DNA of 39,555 nucleotides. Origin: Candidatus Bathyarchaeum sp. (GTDB lineage Archaea; Thermoproteota; Bathyarchaeia; Bathyarchaeales; Bathyarchaeaceae). The DNA is taken from the NCBI GenBank assembly GCA_020344315.1, contig CP070820.1, positions 914,322 through 953,876 of the forward strand. Reading direction: 5' to 3'. The notes under the pieces were generated by a model. It was not told where the DNA came from. It saw only the letters and a list, made by a program, of their open reading frames with translations, and made no database searches. Shown here piece after piece: positions 16,571 through 24,383 of this stretch. The position numbers and the translations under genes were made by a program. Position 1 is the first letter of the stretch, and the number at the start of each line of letters is the position of its first letter.

Positions 16571-16942
16571 GTGCATGAGCTTTCCATGACCACACAAATC
16601 GTTGAGAGCGTTCTCGCAGAGGCAGAAAAACAGGACGCAAAGAAGGTTACGGAAGTCCACTTGACCATTGGGAAACTGACGTTTCTAGGCATTGAACAGG
16701 TTCGCTTCGCTTACCGCATACTTGTGGAGGACACCATAATGAAAGGTTCAAAGCTGATTATCAAAGAGAAATCCGGTGTCATCGAATGCCCCAGCTGCGG
16801 CTACAAAGGAACCCTAGAAACCGAAGACAATCCCATGTACCACGTTCCAACTCCAATCCTCAAGTGCCCTGAATGCGGGGAAGCAGCGAAAATCGTTGAA
16901 GGGAAAGAATGCACAATAGAGAGAATAAGAATGGTCAAGTAG
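16571..16942 (+). CDS. hypA: Hydrogenase nickel metallochaperone HypA
   Basis: A 123-residue HypA. The start is GTG at 16571, which makes the second residue His, as required: the Met1-His2-Glu3 end (MHELS) is the nickel site. The zinc site is formed by two CxxC pairs, CPSC (about 76-79) and CPEC (about 98-101). It delivers nickel to the large subunit with HypB. hypD follows 9 bases later. Confidence 0.95.
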   Translation: MHELSMTTQIVESVLAEAEKQDAKKVTEVHLTIGKLTFLGIEQVRFAYRILVEDTIMKGSKLIIKEKSGVIECPSCGYKGTLETEDNPMYHVPTPILKCPECGEAAKIVEGKECTIERIRMVK

Positions 16943-16951
16943 GGAAGGGGC

Positions 16952-18049
16952 ATGAAGGCATTGAATGAGGCTGGTAAGTTCAGGGACCCAGCCTTGGCAA
17001 AGAAAGTTGCGAAGCACATCAGAAAGATTGCCCCATCCTATGACACGAAGTTTTGTCACGTCTGCGGAACCCATGAGTGGACAATCACCCACTATGGACT
17101 TCGCTCCCTCCTTCCTGAATCTGTAGACGTTATTGCCGGACCAGGATGTCCAGTCTGTATTCTCCCAGCAGCTGAGATTGACGAAGCCATAGCTTTGGCT
17201 CAGAGGGGCGTAACGGTTACAACGTTTGGTGATCTCCTTCGGGTTCCCGGCTCAGAAACTTCTCTCCAAGAAGCTAAGGTTTCGGGAGGAGACGTCAGAA
17301 TAGTGTATAGCCTGCGAGATGCCATACAGATGGCTGAAAAAAATCCGGATAGGGAGTATGTGTTTTTCGCCGTCGGTTTTGAGACTACAGCGCCGACTAC
17401 TGCAATTGAAGTTTTGAACAAGCCTCCTGAAAACTTTAGTTTCCTTGTTTCTCACAGGCTGATTCCTCCCGCCATGGAGCTGCTGTTAGGCATAGGAGAC
17501 CTGCATATTGACGGTTTTATCGCAGCTGGTCACGTTTCCACCATCATAGGAATGAAGGCGTACGAGATTTTTCCTAAGGCTTATGGGATGCCAACTGTGG
17601 CTACTGGATTTGAGCCCTTGGATGTTCTCTTCGCGATCGATATGTTGCTCCAGCAGGTAAAGGACGGAAAAGCTAGGTTGGAGAATGAGTATAAGCGTGT
17701 TGTAACATGGGAAGGCAACGTTAAGGCTCAGAAACTTATGGAGCAAGTGTTCGATGTGGTGAATGGACGATGGAGAGGGCTGGGAAAACTTCCTCATTCG
17801 TCTCTGGGGTTAAAGAAGGAATTTTTAGCTTATGATGCACGGAAAAGGTATGACCTAAAGATCAAGGGGGCAAGGGACATATTGCATGGTTGCCTCTGCC
17901 ACTTAGTGATGATTGGGAAAATAAAGCCTCCTGAATGCCCCCTCTACATGAAAAAGTGTGTTCCAGAGGCTCCGAAAGGAGCATGTATGGTCTCCATTGA
18001 GGGCACATGCAGAATCTGGGCGAAACACCGAGTTACTAAGCTTAGATGA
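16952..18049 (+). CDS. hypD: Fe(CN)2CO scaffold protein HypD
   Basis: A 365-residue HypD that, with HypC, holds the iron while CN and CO ligands are attached. Conserved motifs are visible: CHVCGTHEW near residue 31-39, GPGCPVC near 65-71 and, near the C-terminus, a cysteine cluster (CLCH, PPECPLYMKKC, GTC) that binds its [4Fe-4S] group. The ATG is preceded by GGAAGGGG. It ends the plus-strand hyp run; hypE is on the opposite strand beyond a disrupted surface-protein gene. Confidence 0.95.
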   Translation: MKALNEAGKFRDPALAKKVAKHIRKIAPSYDTKFCHVCGTHEWTITHYGLRSLLPESVDVIAGPGCPVCILPAAEIDEAIALAQRGVTVTTFGDLLRVPGSETSLQEAKVSGGDVRIVYSLRDAIQMAEKNPDREYVFFAVGFETTAPTTAIEVLNKPPENFSFLVSHRLIPPAMELLLGIGDLHIDGFIAAGHVSTIIGMKAYEIFPKAYGMPTVATGFEPLDVLFAIDMLLQQVKDGKARLENEYKRVVTWEGNVKAQKLMEQVFDVVNGRWRGLGKLPHSSLGLKKEFLAYDARKRYDLKIKGARDILHGCLCHLVMIGKIKPPECPLYMKKCVPEAPKGACMVSIEGTCRIWAKHRVTKLR

Positions 18050-18112
18050 AAAATAGCCTCAAAAATCGGGTCCAATTCTGATGTAAAAATCTAGAACAGA
18101 GTTCGATGGTCG

Positions 18113-18120
18113 TTTATATT
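18113..18120 (+). promoter_or_regulatory. TATA box before the interrupted surface-protein gene
   Basis: TTTATATT at 18113-18120 predicts a transcription start near 18142. This rules out the upstream TTG at 18119 as start codon and favours TTG 18164. Confidence 0.4.
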
Positions 18121-18163
18121 GAAGCGAATGAAATGGAACAAAATGTTCGAGGTAGGATGTGGA

Positions 18164-18715
18164 TTGAAGATTAGATTGGTAGTTCTGGTAACATCAGTGG
18201 TTCTTGTATCGCTCATTCTGTCTAGCGCGGGTTATGCGCCTGCGGCGACACTCGGAACAGGTTACGCCGTTACTAGTAACTATGAGGGAGTGGATGTTCC
18301 TATCGGCGCAGAAGTCATAATTACAGCGCTGACTATTGACCCCGATGTGGATAGAGTGACTTTTCGATGGCATGAACCCCCAGAAGGAAATGGGCCTGTA
18401 GCTCGATAAGTGACAGTTTTTGTCGTGGATAGTGGTGATGATTATCAATTTAACAATGGCACTACAGTAGATATTTTTGTTGCTGAAGATAGCGATTATC
18501 CAGTCATTCCTGGTGACTGGGGAGTTCAAGCATTTTTCCAAGGTGCGGATGGAAAAACTAAGGCTGGACTTGAGGATGTTATAAGTACTAAGGCAAGGTC
18601 GTTTTTCACTATCCCAGAAATTCCTGTTGGAACCATTGGTGCAGTTGCTGCTATGGCAATCGCTTTCGGCTTATTCGCAATAAGAAAGAAAAAGACTGCC
18701 GTGGGCAACAAGTAA
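18164..18715 (+). pseudogene. Secreted, membrane-anchored surface protein interrupted by TAA
   Basis: One continuous frame of 184 codons broken by an in-frame TAA at 18407-18409. Starting at TTG 18164 (GAGGT upstream), the protein opens with a clear signal peptide (KIRLVVLVTSVVLVSL, then a small-residue cleavage region). It continues with a beta-rich, Ig-like stretch on both sides of the stop and closes with IPEIPVGTIGAVAAM, a hydrophobic helix and RKKK, a C-terminal anchor common in archaeal surface proteins. The second half begins with GTG directly after the TAA but has no ribosome binding site or signal peptide. A nonsense mutation is the simplest reading. Function unknown. Confidence 0.65.
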
Positions 18716-18843
18716 GCAGAACGACTTTCTAGGCAAGCAGCATTACACATGTGTAAATTTGCCTTATTGCCGTTAACTATGATGTTCGCTCGCGGACAGC
18801 ACAAAAATTGAAAATTTTGGTCCCATTAATTGTGTACTTTCTG

Positions 18844-19890
18844 TTAGCAGATTCTTGGAACTGGATCTCCTATGGGAGGCGCCATGATTCTTTTTCCGCC
18901 GACCACCGTTTCGAGAACGACCTCGCTGAAGTTGTCGGTTGCTTCGCCTATTATTTGGGCGTCTCTGCCTTCTTTGGTTCCTCTTAGGATAGACAGTATA
19001 TCTTCGGCTTTCTGGGGGACAACTCCTATGAGCACCTTTCCTTCATTCCCAATCTCCATGGGGTCTAGACCAAGCATTTCGCAGGCGGCTTTCACGTCTC
19101 CCCGAATCGGCACCTTCGCTTCCCGTATCAGGATGCCGACTTTAGACTTCTGGCTCCACTCATTCAGCGAATTAGACAAACCTCCCCGAGTCGGGTCCTT
19201 CATAGAGACGATGCCGCCGACCTTCAACAACTCCATGACAACCTTGTTCAAGGGAGCTACATCAGATTTGATCTGGCTTCCGAAGTTGTAGCCTTCCTGA
19301 GCTGACAGTATTGTTACTCCATGGTCTCCTACTGTGCCTGAAATTATGATTTTATCGCCTTTTCTGAGGTTAGAGTCTAGGATCCAACGTGAATCGAAAG
19401 CACGATGCTTCTTAACCTCAGCAATGTTATTTTCTAGCGCCTCATTTCGTTTTCCTATTCCAGAGGTGTTGATGATGCATCCTCCGAACCCGCTCTTCTC
19501 AACAACCTTTGTGTCCCCTGTAACTATATACACCTCAGCCTCTCGGCAGGTTTTCTCCATGCTCTCCAAGATTCTCTCCAAATCTTCTATGGGAAGCCCT
19601 TCCTCCAACACAAAACCCGACGTAAGAGCCACGGGCTCGGCGCCCATCATCGCTATGTCATTTACTGTGCCTGCCACAGCCAATCTCCCTATGTCCCCGC
19701 CTAGAAAGAAGAGTGGCTTTACTGCATGAGAATCCGACTTTAAAACTATGTTATCGATTACTGCAGAATCGTCTAGGGCTTCAAGCGGAACCTCTGCGCT
19801 GCTTCCCCCCAGATATTTTAGCACATGTTTCTTGATCAGGTCGTTCATGATGGTTCCACCGGCTCCATGAGCCATGGTTATGCGTTCCAT
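18844..19890 (-). CDS. hypE: Hydrogenase maturation protein HypE
   Basis: A 348-residue member of the PurM/AIR synthase-like family. It dehydrates the carbamoyl group received from HypF to a thiocyanate on its last residue, the CN donor for iron. The terminal sequence PRIC places C348 at the very end, as required. AHGAGG at residues 8-13 and the ATP-binding segments (DDSA, GGDIGRLAVAGTVND, TGDTKV) are present. ATG start behind GAGGAGAA. It is transcribed toward the hypCBAD run and so is expressed separately. Confidence 0.96.
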   Translation of the reverse strand: MERITMAHGAGGTIMNDLIKKHVLKYLGGSSAEVPLEALDDSAVIDNIVLKSDSHAVKPLFFLGGDIGRLAVAGTVNDIAMMGAEPVALTSGFVLEEGLPIEDLERILESMEKTCREAEVYIVTGDTKVVEKSGFGGCIINTSGIGKRNEALENNIAEVKKHRAFDSRWILDSNLRKGDKIIISGTVGDHGVTILSAQEGYNFGSQIKSDVAPLNKVVMELLKVGGIVSMKDPTRGGLSNSLNEWSQKSKVGILIREAKVPIRGDVKAACEMLGLDPMEIGNEGKVLIGVVPQKAEDILSILRGTKEGRDAQIIGEATDNFSEVVLETVVGGKRIMAPPIGDPVPRIC

Positions 19891-20125
19891 ACAAGATTCT
19901 CCTCAGGGAAGATTTGAGAATAGGCATTCTTAAACACTACCAAATAAAAAGCGGGTACAGAGTCTAATTTTCGAAAGATCAGGTCTTTCCCGTTAATGAT
20001 TTGGTGAGCAGCAATCAATAACGTTTATAACAGGTCAGGTAGCCTAATTCACTTCTAAGCGAAAATCCCCCAAGAGCTTGACGGAAAATACTGTTTGGAT
20101 GGGGTAGAAAACGCCCGTAAAACTA

Positions 20126-20134
20126 CTTAAAAAC
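20126..20134 (+). promoter_or_regulatory. TATA box of the polyferredoxin-hdrA operon
   Basis: CTTAAAAAC is centred about 32 bases before the ATG at 20162, and no ribosome binding site precedes that ATG, so a leaderless or nearly leaderless message is likely. A second TATA candidate, TTTATAA (20024-20030), lies further upstream. Toward hypE, TTTTTATTT (minus, about 19944-19952) may be the hypE TATA box. Confidence 0.4.
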
Positions 20135-20161
20135 GAAAACGGAAACGAGCTTATCATAGAG

Positions 20162-21043
20162 ATGGTTTTGCACGCCAAACGGTACTCTCTGACATTAGAC
20201 AAGAACAAGTGCACTGGCTGCGGCATCTGCATGGAAATCTGCCCCCGAGAAGCCATCGAAGTCACAAAGACGCCAAAAATAGAGGGAGAAGCAGCGAAGC
20301 CTCCCACAGTAGCCATCAGCGAAGAAAAGTGCACATACTGCGGCATGTGCGAAACCCTTTGTGCCTTCGGAGCCCTAAGCATAAAAATTAACGGAGAACA
20401 TATAATTCCTGTAGTCAACAGCGAAAGCTTTCCCCAACTCATACGGGAGATCACGGTTGACGAAACCAAGTGTGGTGTAGAGTGTGCCGAAATCGAGGAC
20501 GCTTGTCCCTTAGACCTCATCAAGGTAAGTGTGCACACGCCAGACGGAAAAGAAATTACAGGCGCAAATTCCAGACTAAACAAAGAGAATCTTGAAGTTA
20601 CCGTGAATATAGACAAGGACTCCTGTCCATGCTGTCAGCTGTGTGAAACAAAATTTCCAGACAGTGCGATACGTGTAGAGAAAATATTCCATGGGAACCT
20701 CAGAATTAATCGGGAAAAATGCCCGGAAGACTGTCACGACTGTCTTGATGTCTGTCCAATCCCGGGCGTCTTGTATCTCTTGGATGATGGAAAAGTACAT
20801 GTTAACGAATTGAATTGCATCTATTGTGGTGTTTGTAGGATCGTTTGCCCGGAGGAGGGGGCTCTGGAGCTTAACCGAACGCGCATCCGTCACACTGAGG
20901 TTCGTTCTGGGGCGTGGAATAAAGCTCTTGAAAAACTTGCTTCTACCAAGGCTATGACAAAGGAACTGAAAACCAAGAGCGGAAAGAGACTGTATGAATC
21001 CATGAAAAGTAGATTTCCCCCAGAGGTGGAGAATGATGTCTGA
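20162..21043 (+). CDS. Polyferredoxin, FwdF/FmdF-like
   Basis: A 293-residue protein with six ferredoxin-type motifs. Four are complete: C17-C27, C57-C67, C187-C198 and C219-C229. One is irregular (C104, C108, C115). One has phenylalanine (F165) where the fourth cysteine should be (C155, C158, C161). The C-terminal region after the clusters (RIRHTEVRSGAWNKALEKL) resembles the tail I associate with the polyferredoxin subunit of formylmethanofuran dehydrogenase; I could not verify this by alignment. The gene overlaps hdrA by 11 bases, so the protein probably exchanges electrons directly with HdrA. No Fwd catalytic subunit is in the window. Confidence 0.75.
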   Translation: MVLHAKRYSLTLDKNKCTGCGICMEICPREAIEVTKTPKIEGEAAKPPTVAISEEKCTYCGMCETLCAFGALSIKINGEHIIPVVNSESFPQLIREITVDETKCGVECAEIEDACPLDLIKVSVHTPDGKEITGANSRLNKENLEVTVNIDKDSCPCCQLCETKFPDSAIRVEKIFHGNLRINREKCPEDCHDCLDVCPIPGVLYLLDDGKVHVNELNCIYCGVCRIVCPEEGALELNRTRIRHTEVRSGAWNKALEKLASTKAMTKELKTKSGKRLYESMKSRFPPEVENDV

Positions 21044-23462
21044 GGAACCACGAGTAGGCGTCTTTGTCTGTCACTGCGGTCTTAACATCGCTGGCGTAAT
21101 TGACGTGAAAGAATTGATCGAGTACGCCCGGACGTTACCCAATGTGTTGGTGGCCATGGATAACCGTTATACATGTGCTGATCCGGGGCAGGAGGAGATC
21201 AGGAAAGCCATAAAGGAACACGATCTTAATCGAGTTGTTGTTGCTGCATGTTCGCCTCGAATGCATGAGCCGACCTTCCGAAGAACAGTTGCTGATGCTG
21301 GGTTGAATCCGTATCTTTTCGAGATGGCGAACATAAGGGAGTTTGCTTCGTGGTGCCATCCCAGCACGCCGAAGGAGGCGACTGATAAGGCTAAAGAGAT
21401 TGTGAAGATGGCTGTTGCGAAGGCGAAGTTGCTTCAGAGGCTTGAGACGATGGAGGTTCCTGTGACGAATAAGGCACTCATAATAGGCGGGGGAATCGCT
21501 GGAATAAGCTCTGCCCTAGACCTAGCCGACATGGGCTTCAAAGTTTACCTCCTTGAGAAAAGCGAGAGCATAGGCGGTCACATGGCTGCGCTGGACAAGA
21601 CTTTTCCAACATTGGACTGTTCCATATGCATCGAAGGACCAAAAATGGTGGACGTTTCCCGCCACCCTAATATCGAAATATTATCGTATGCTGACCTTGT
21701 CAGTGTCAAAGGTTTTGTGGGAAACTTCAAGGTGAAGATTCGAGGGAACCCCAGATATGTTATTGCCGCGGACTGTACAGGCTGTGGCGAATGCAGGGAC
21801 GCCTGTCCCATAGAATTTCCTAACGAGTGGGACGAGAACTTGGGTGTCAGAAAGGCAATTTCGGTTCCCTTCGATCAAGCGGTCCCTCTCGTTTACACTA
21901 TCAACAGGGACTACTGTATTGAATGCTTCAAGTGTGTGGACGCTTGTGGTGCGCGTCAAGCCATAAATTTTGAGCAAGAACCGGAAGATATCGAACTTGA
22001 GGTAGGAACAATTCTCGTTTCAACTGGGTTTGACATTTACAAGCCCACGGATGATAGTCGTTACGGCTACAGCAGATTCGATAACGTTATCACTGCCATG
22101 GAATTCGAACGGTTGATCTTGGCTGCGGGACCAACTGGAGGCAAGGTGGTGCGCGCCTCTGATGGAGAGAAACCTCACTCCGTGGCTTTCATTCAATGTG
22201 TTGGTTCAAGGGACGTGAACAAATACGAATATTGCTCCGGCTTCTGCTGCATGTATGCCTTGAAGAATGCTGTCCTGCTCAAGGAGAAATACCGCGATGA
22301 CGTGGAGGTTTACATCTTCTACATGGACATGCGCACTCACTTCAAGGGCTACGAGGAATTCTACAGAAGAGCCCGCGAGCTGGGAGTAAACTTCATTCGG
22401 GGAAGAATCTCCCAAATCAATGAGGATCCCAAAACGAAGAATCTCCTTATCCGCGCAGAGGACATGATGCTGGGAGACCCTCTGGAACTGGAGGCAGAAC
22501 TTGTGGTTTTGAGCACTGCGGCGATTCCAAGCAAAGGAGCAGACGAAGTCTCCAGAATCCTGAGTATAACAAGAGGAGCGGACGGCTTCTTCATGGAGAG
22601 TCACCCCAAACTTAAGCCCCTCGATACATCTGTTGATGGAATCTTCTTGGCTGGAGCCTGCCAAGGACCAAAGGATATTCCATATAGTGTGTCTCAGGGA
22701 AGCGGAGCCGCGGCACGAGCCGCCACCATCCTCTCTCAACCCACCTGGAAGATAGAGCCTATCATAGCTGATATTGATTCGAGTAAATGTCGAAATGTAA
22801 ATGCAAAGTGTGGCATCTGTGTTAAGAAGTGTCCTTACGGCGCCATAAAGGCTCTCGAAAACAAGGCTGCCTCGGTTACTGCTGCTATGTGTCATGGATG
22901 CGGCACCTGCGTTGCCGAGTGTCCGACTGATGCGATAACTCAGATGCACTTTACGGATGCTCAGATTTTGGCTCAGGTCCGTGCTGCTTTAGAGGAGAAT
23001 CCTGAGGGCAAGATACTGGGGTTCCTTTGCAATTGGTGCAGTTATGCGGGTGCTGATCTTGCTGGGACAAGCCGTTTTGAGTATCCTCCTACCATGCGGG
23101 CGATTCGTGTTATGTGTTCGGGCCGGGTGGACAGGGATTTTGTTTTGGAGGCTTTCAGGCAGGGCGCAGGAATGGTTTTGGTTGGTGCATGTCACCTGCC
23201 TTATGATTGTCATTACATTTCGGGCAACTATAAGATGAAGGATAGGATGGATGCTTTGGCAAGAATTTTTGAGAAACTTGGGCTGAGTCCAGAACGGTTC
23301 AGGGTAGAGTATGTGTCAGCGGCGGAAGGAGTCAAGTTTGCGGCTATCATGAGGGAGATGACTGAGCAGCTGGAAGCTTTGGGACCAGAGAAGATCAAAG
23401 CAGAAAACGAGAAACTGCGACCCACCCTAGACAAGATGCTTTCTAGAAAGAGGAAGAAATAG
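21033..23462 (+). CDS. hdrA: HdrA-MvhD fusion, electron-bifurcating flavoprotein subunit
   Basis: An 809-residue protein. It starts with an HdrA N-terminal domain (VCHCG near residue 10), an FAD-binding Rossmann fold (GGGIAG near 152) and the HdrA-specific LDCSICIEGPKM segment. Two ferredoxin motifs follow from C248 and about C291, then a thioredoxin-reductase-like part, then two more [4Fe-4S] motifs from about C586 and C623, and a C-terminal MvhD domain with CNWC (C666, C669), MCSGR and ACHLPYDCHY. HdrA bifurcates electrons from H2 or formate to ferredoxin and to HdrB; the fused MvhD is the docking point for the donor. ATG 21033 or 21036. It is cotranscribed with the polyferredoxin; HdrB and HdrC are encoded at 7729-9157. 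Confidence 0.93.
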   Translation: MMSEEPRVGVFVCHCGLNIAGVIDVKELIEYARTLPNVLVAMDNRYTCADPGQEEIRKAIKEHDLNRVVVAACSPRMHEPTFRRTVADAGLNPYLFEMANIREFASWCHPSTPKEATDKAKEIVKMAVAKAKLLQRLETMEVPVTNKALIIGGGIAGISSALDLADMGFKVYLLEKSESIGGHMAALDKTFPTLDCSICIEGPKMVDVSRHPNIEILSYADLVSVKGFVGNFKVKIRGNPRYVIAADCTGCGECRDACPIEFPNEWDENLGVRKAISVPFDQAVPLVYTINRDYCIECFKCVDACGARQAINFEQEPEDIELEVGTILVSTGFDIYKPTDDSRYGYSRFDNVITAMEFERLILAAGPTGGKVVRASDGEKPHSVAFIQCVGSRDVNKYEYCSGFCCMYALKNAVLLKEKYRDDVEVYIFYMDMRTHFKGYEEFYRRARELGVNFIRGRISQINEDPKTKNLLIRAEDMMLGDPLELEAELVVLSTAAIPSKGADEVSRILSITRGADGFFMESHPKLKPLDTSVDGIFLAGACQGPKDIPYSVSQGSGAAARAATILSQPTWKIEPIIADIDSSKCRNVNAKCGICVKKCPYGAIKALENKAASVTAAMCHGCGTCVAECPTDAITQMHFTDAQILAQVRAALEENPEGKILGFLCNWCSYAGADLAGTSRFEYPPTMRAIRVMCSGRVDRDFVLEAFRQGAGMVLVGACHLPYDCHYISGNYKMKDRMDALARIFEKLGLSPERFRVEYVSAAEGVKFAAIMREMTEQLEALGPEKIKAENEKLRPTLDKMLSRKRKK

Positions 23463-23507
23463 TTGCTTGGTTTTTTAGAAAAAGTACTGTTTTCAACAAT
23501 GAAGTAT

Positions 23508-23523
23508 TATTAGTATACTAATA
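23508..23523. repeat. 16-base perfect palindrome
   Basis: TATTAGTATACTAATA reads the same on both strands. It lies between hdrA and the integrase remnant, 42 bases before the remnant's TTG. It could be an operator, a recombination site or a transcript end signal for hdrA. Confidence 0.6.
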
Positions 23524-23564
23524 TGATTGGTGAGTTTGGGGTTAAAACTTGATCAAAATGGGGT

Positions 23565-23768
23565 TTGGAAGAATCAAAGATTGTTGAGGAAGTTTTAGAA
23601 GGCTTAGCCAAAAACACTCGTATGAACTACAAAACCTCTTTGAGACAATTCCTCAGTTTTGTGAACAGCAAAGAAGGGTTGAAAAAAATAAAAAAGGAGA
23701 GGGTAGTTAGTTCTTTTCTACTGTCCTACAAAGTTCCATTTCATGTATACTCCTTCAGGGTGAAATGA
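23565..23768 (+). pseudogene. Integrase N-terminal (core-binding) domain remnant
   Basis: A 67-residue frame from TTG. The stretch LAKNTRMNYKTSLRQFLSFV is typical of the SAM-like core-binding domain at the N-terminus of tyrosine recombinases (pattern TxxxYxxxLxxFxxF). The catalytic domain with the R-H-R-Y residues is entirely missing. The frame ends by running into the 3' end of the convergent secreted-protein gene (overlap 23718-23768). I read it as the leftover of an integrase cut off by recombination. It might instead be a free-standing small DNA-binding protein. Confidence 0.45.
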
Positions 23769-24146
23769 TATAATATCTGCTGCCACTTCAGGTGGCATTC
23801 CCGAGAGAATCAAAAAATCATACTGCATGCTCTGTGAAAGATAAAGCCACTTATTTTCCATTCCAAACACCTGAACAGCCTCAGTAACTACAAAAGCATT
23901 TTTGATTTCAAAGATGCTTGCATCCAAATCTAACTCATACATTGGAAAGGGAGTTATAGTTATCCAACCATGAACCACTCCATGTGCATTTCCTCTAATG
24001 TCAAGTAGCATCTCACAGTAAGGCAAATCAGGTGTAAGATTTGGATTTTTTCCTACTGCCTTCTCAGGTCCAAAAGCTAAAACTGGAGTTGCAAACATAG
24101 CAAAGGATAGCAGGGCAACCACTAAACCTAGAATTTTCCTATTCAC
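23718..24146 (-). CDS. Secreted hypothetical protein
   Basis: A 142-residue protein with a clear signal peptide: NRK, then a hydrophobic core (about residues 5-20) and a likely cleavage after PVLA. The start is GTG behind a strong GGAGGTGAG. The mature part is about 118 residues, beta-rich, with a DIRGNAHGVVHGWITITPF segment and a single cysteine; there is no C-terminal anchor, so it is probably released or bound to other surface proteins. I do not recognise a family. It is a single gene converging with the integrase remnant. Confidence 0.7.
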   Translation of the reverse strand: MNRKILGLVVALLSFAMFATPVLAFGPEKAVGKNPNLTPDLPYCEMLLDIRGNAHGVVHGWITITPFPMYELDLDASIFEIKNAFVVTEAVQVFGMENKWLYLSQSMQYDFLILSGMPPEVAADIISFHPEGVYMKWNFVGQ

Positions 24147-24220
24147 TCTTTCTCACCTCCGTCCAAAGTATGTACTCAAATCGTGCCTTGGTAGTTCTTT
24201 CATCACAAAAATATGAAACC

Positions 24221-24240
24221 ATTTTTGTTGATTTTTGTTG
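24221..24240 (+). repeat. Tandem 10-base repeat
   Basis: ATTTTTGTTG occurs twice back to back, upstream of the secreted-protein gene and behind the ATPase gene. The surrounding 237 bases (24147-24383) are AT-rich; CATATTTTTG on the minus strand (about 24206-24216) could be the TATA box of the secreted-protein gene. I see no gene there. Confidence 0.5.
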
Positions 24241-24383
24241 ATAATCGTCAAAAAGAGAAGTAATTAAAAATAATCCATCGTCAGACTTGGAGGATGAAAT
24301 TCTTACTATCCAGAAACCCGTCTCTTTTACAAAGGAATGAAAGATGCTAAAGACAATTAACGCAATAATTTTTTACTCTATAA

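Noticed and set aside
18407..18409. Recoding of the internal stop as selenocysteine or pyrrolysine
   Set aside because: The codon is TAA; those amino acids use TGA and TAG.
20044..20616. A 190-residue minus-strand frame opposite the polyferredoxin
   Set aside because: Low-complexity Ser/Phe-rich translation, typical of the reverse of cysteine-rich ferredoxin codons; the plus-strand gene is certain.
22206..22949. A 247-residue open frame on the minus strand inside hdrA
   Set aside because: It lies wholly opposite conserved HdrA coding sequence, has no recognisable domain and no ribosome binding site; it is a shadow of hdrA codon use.
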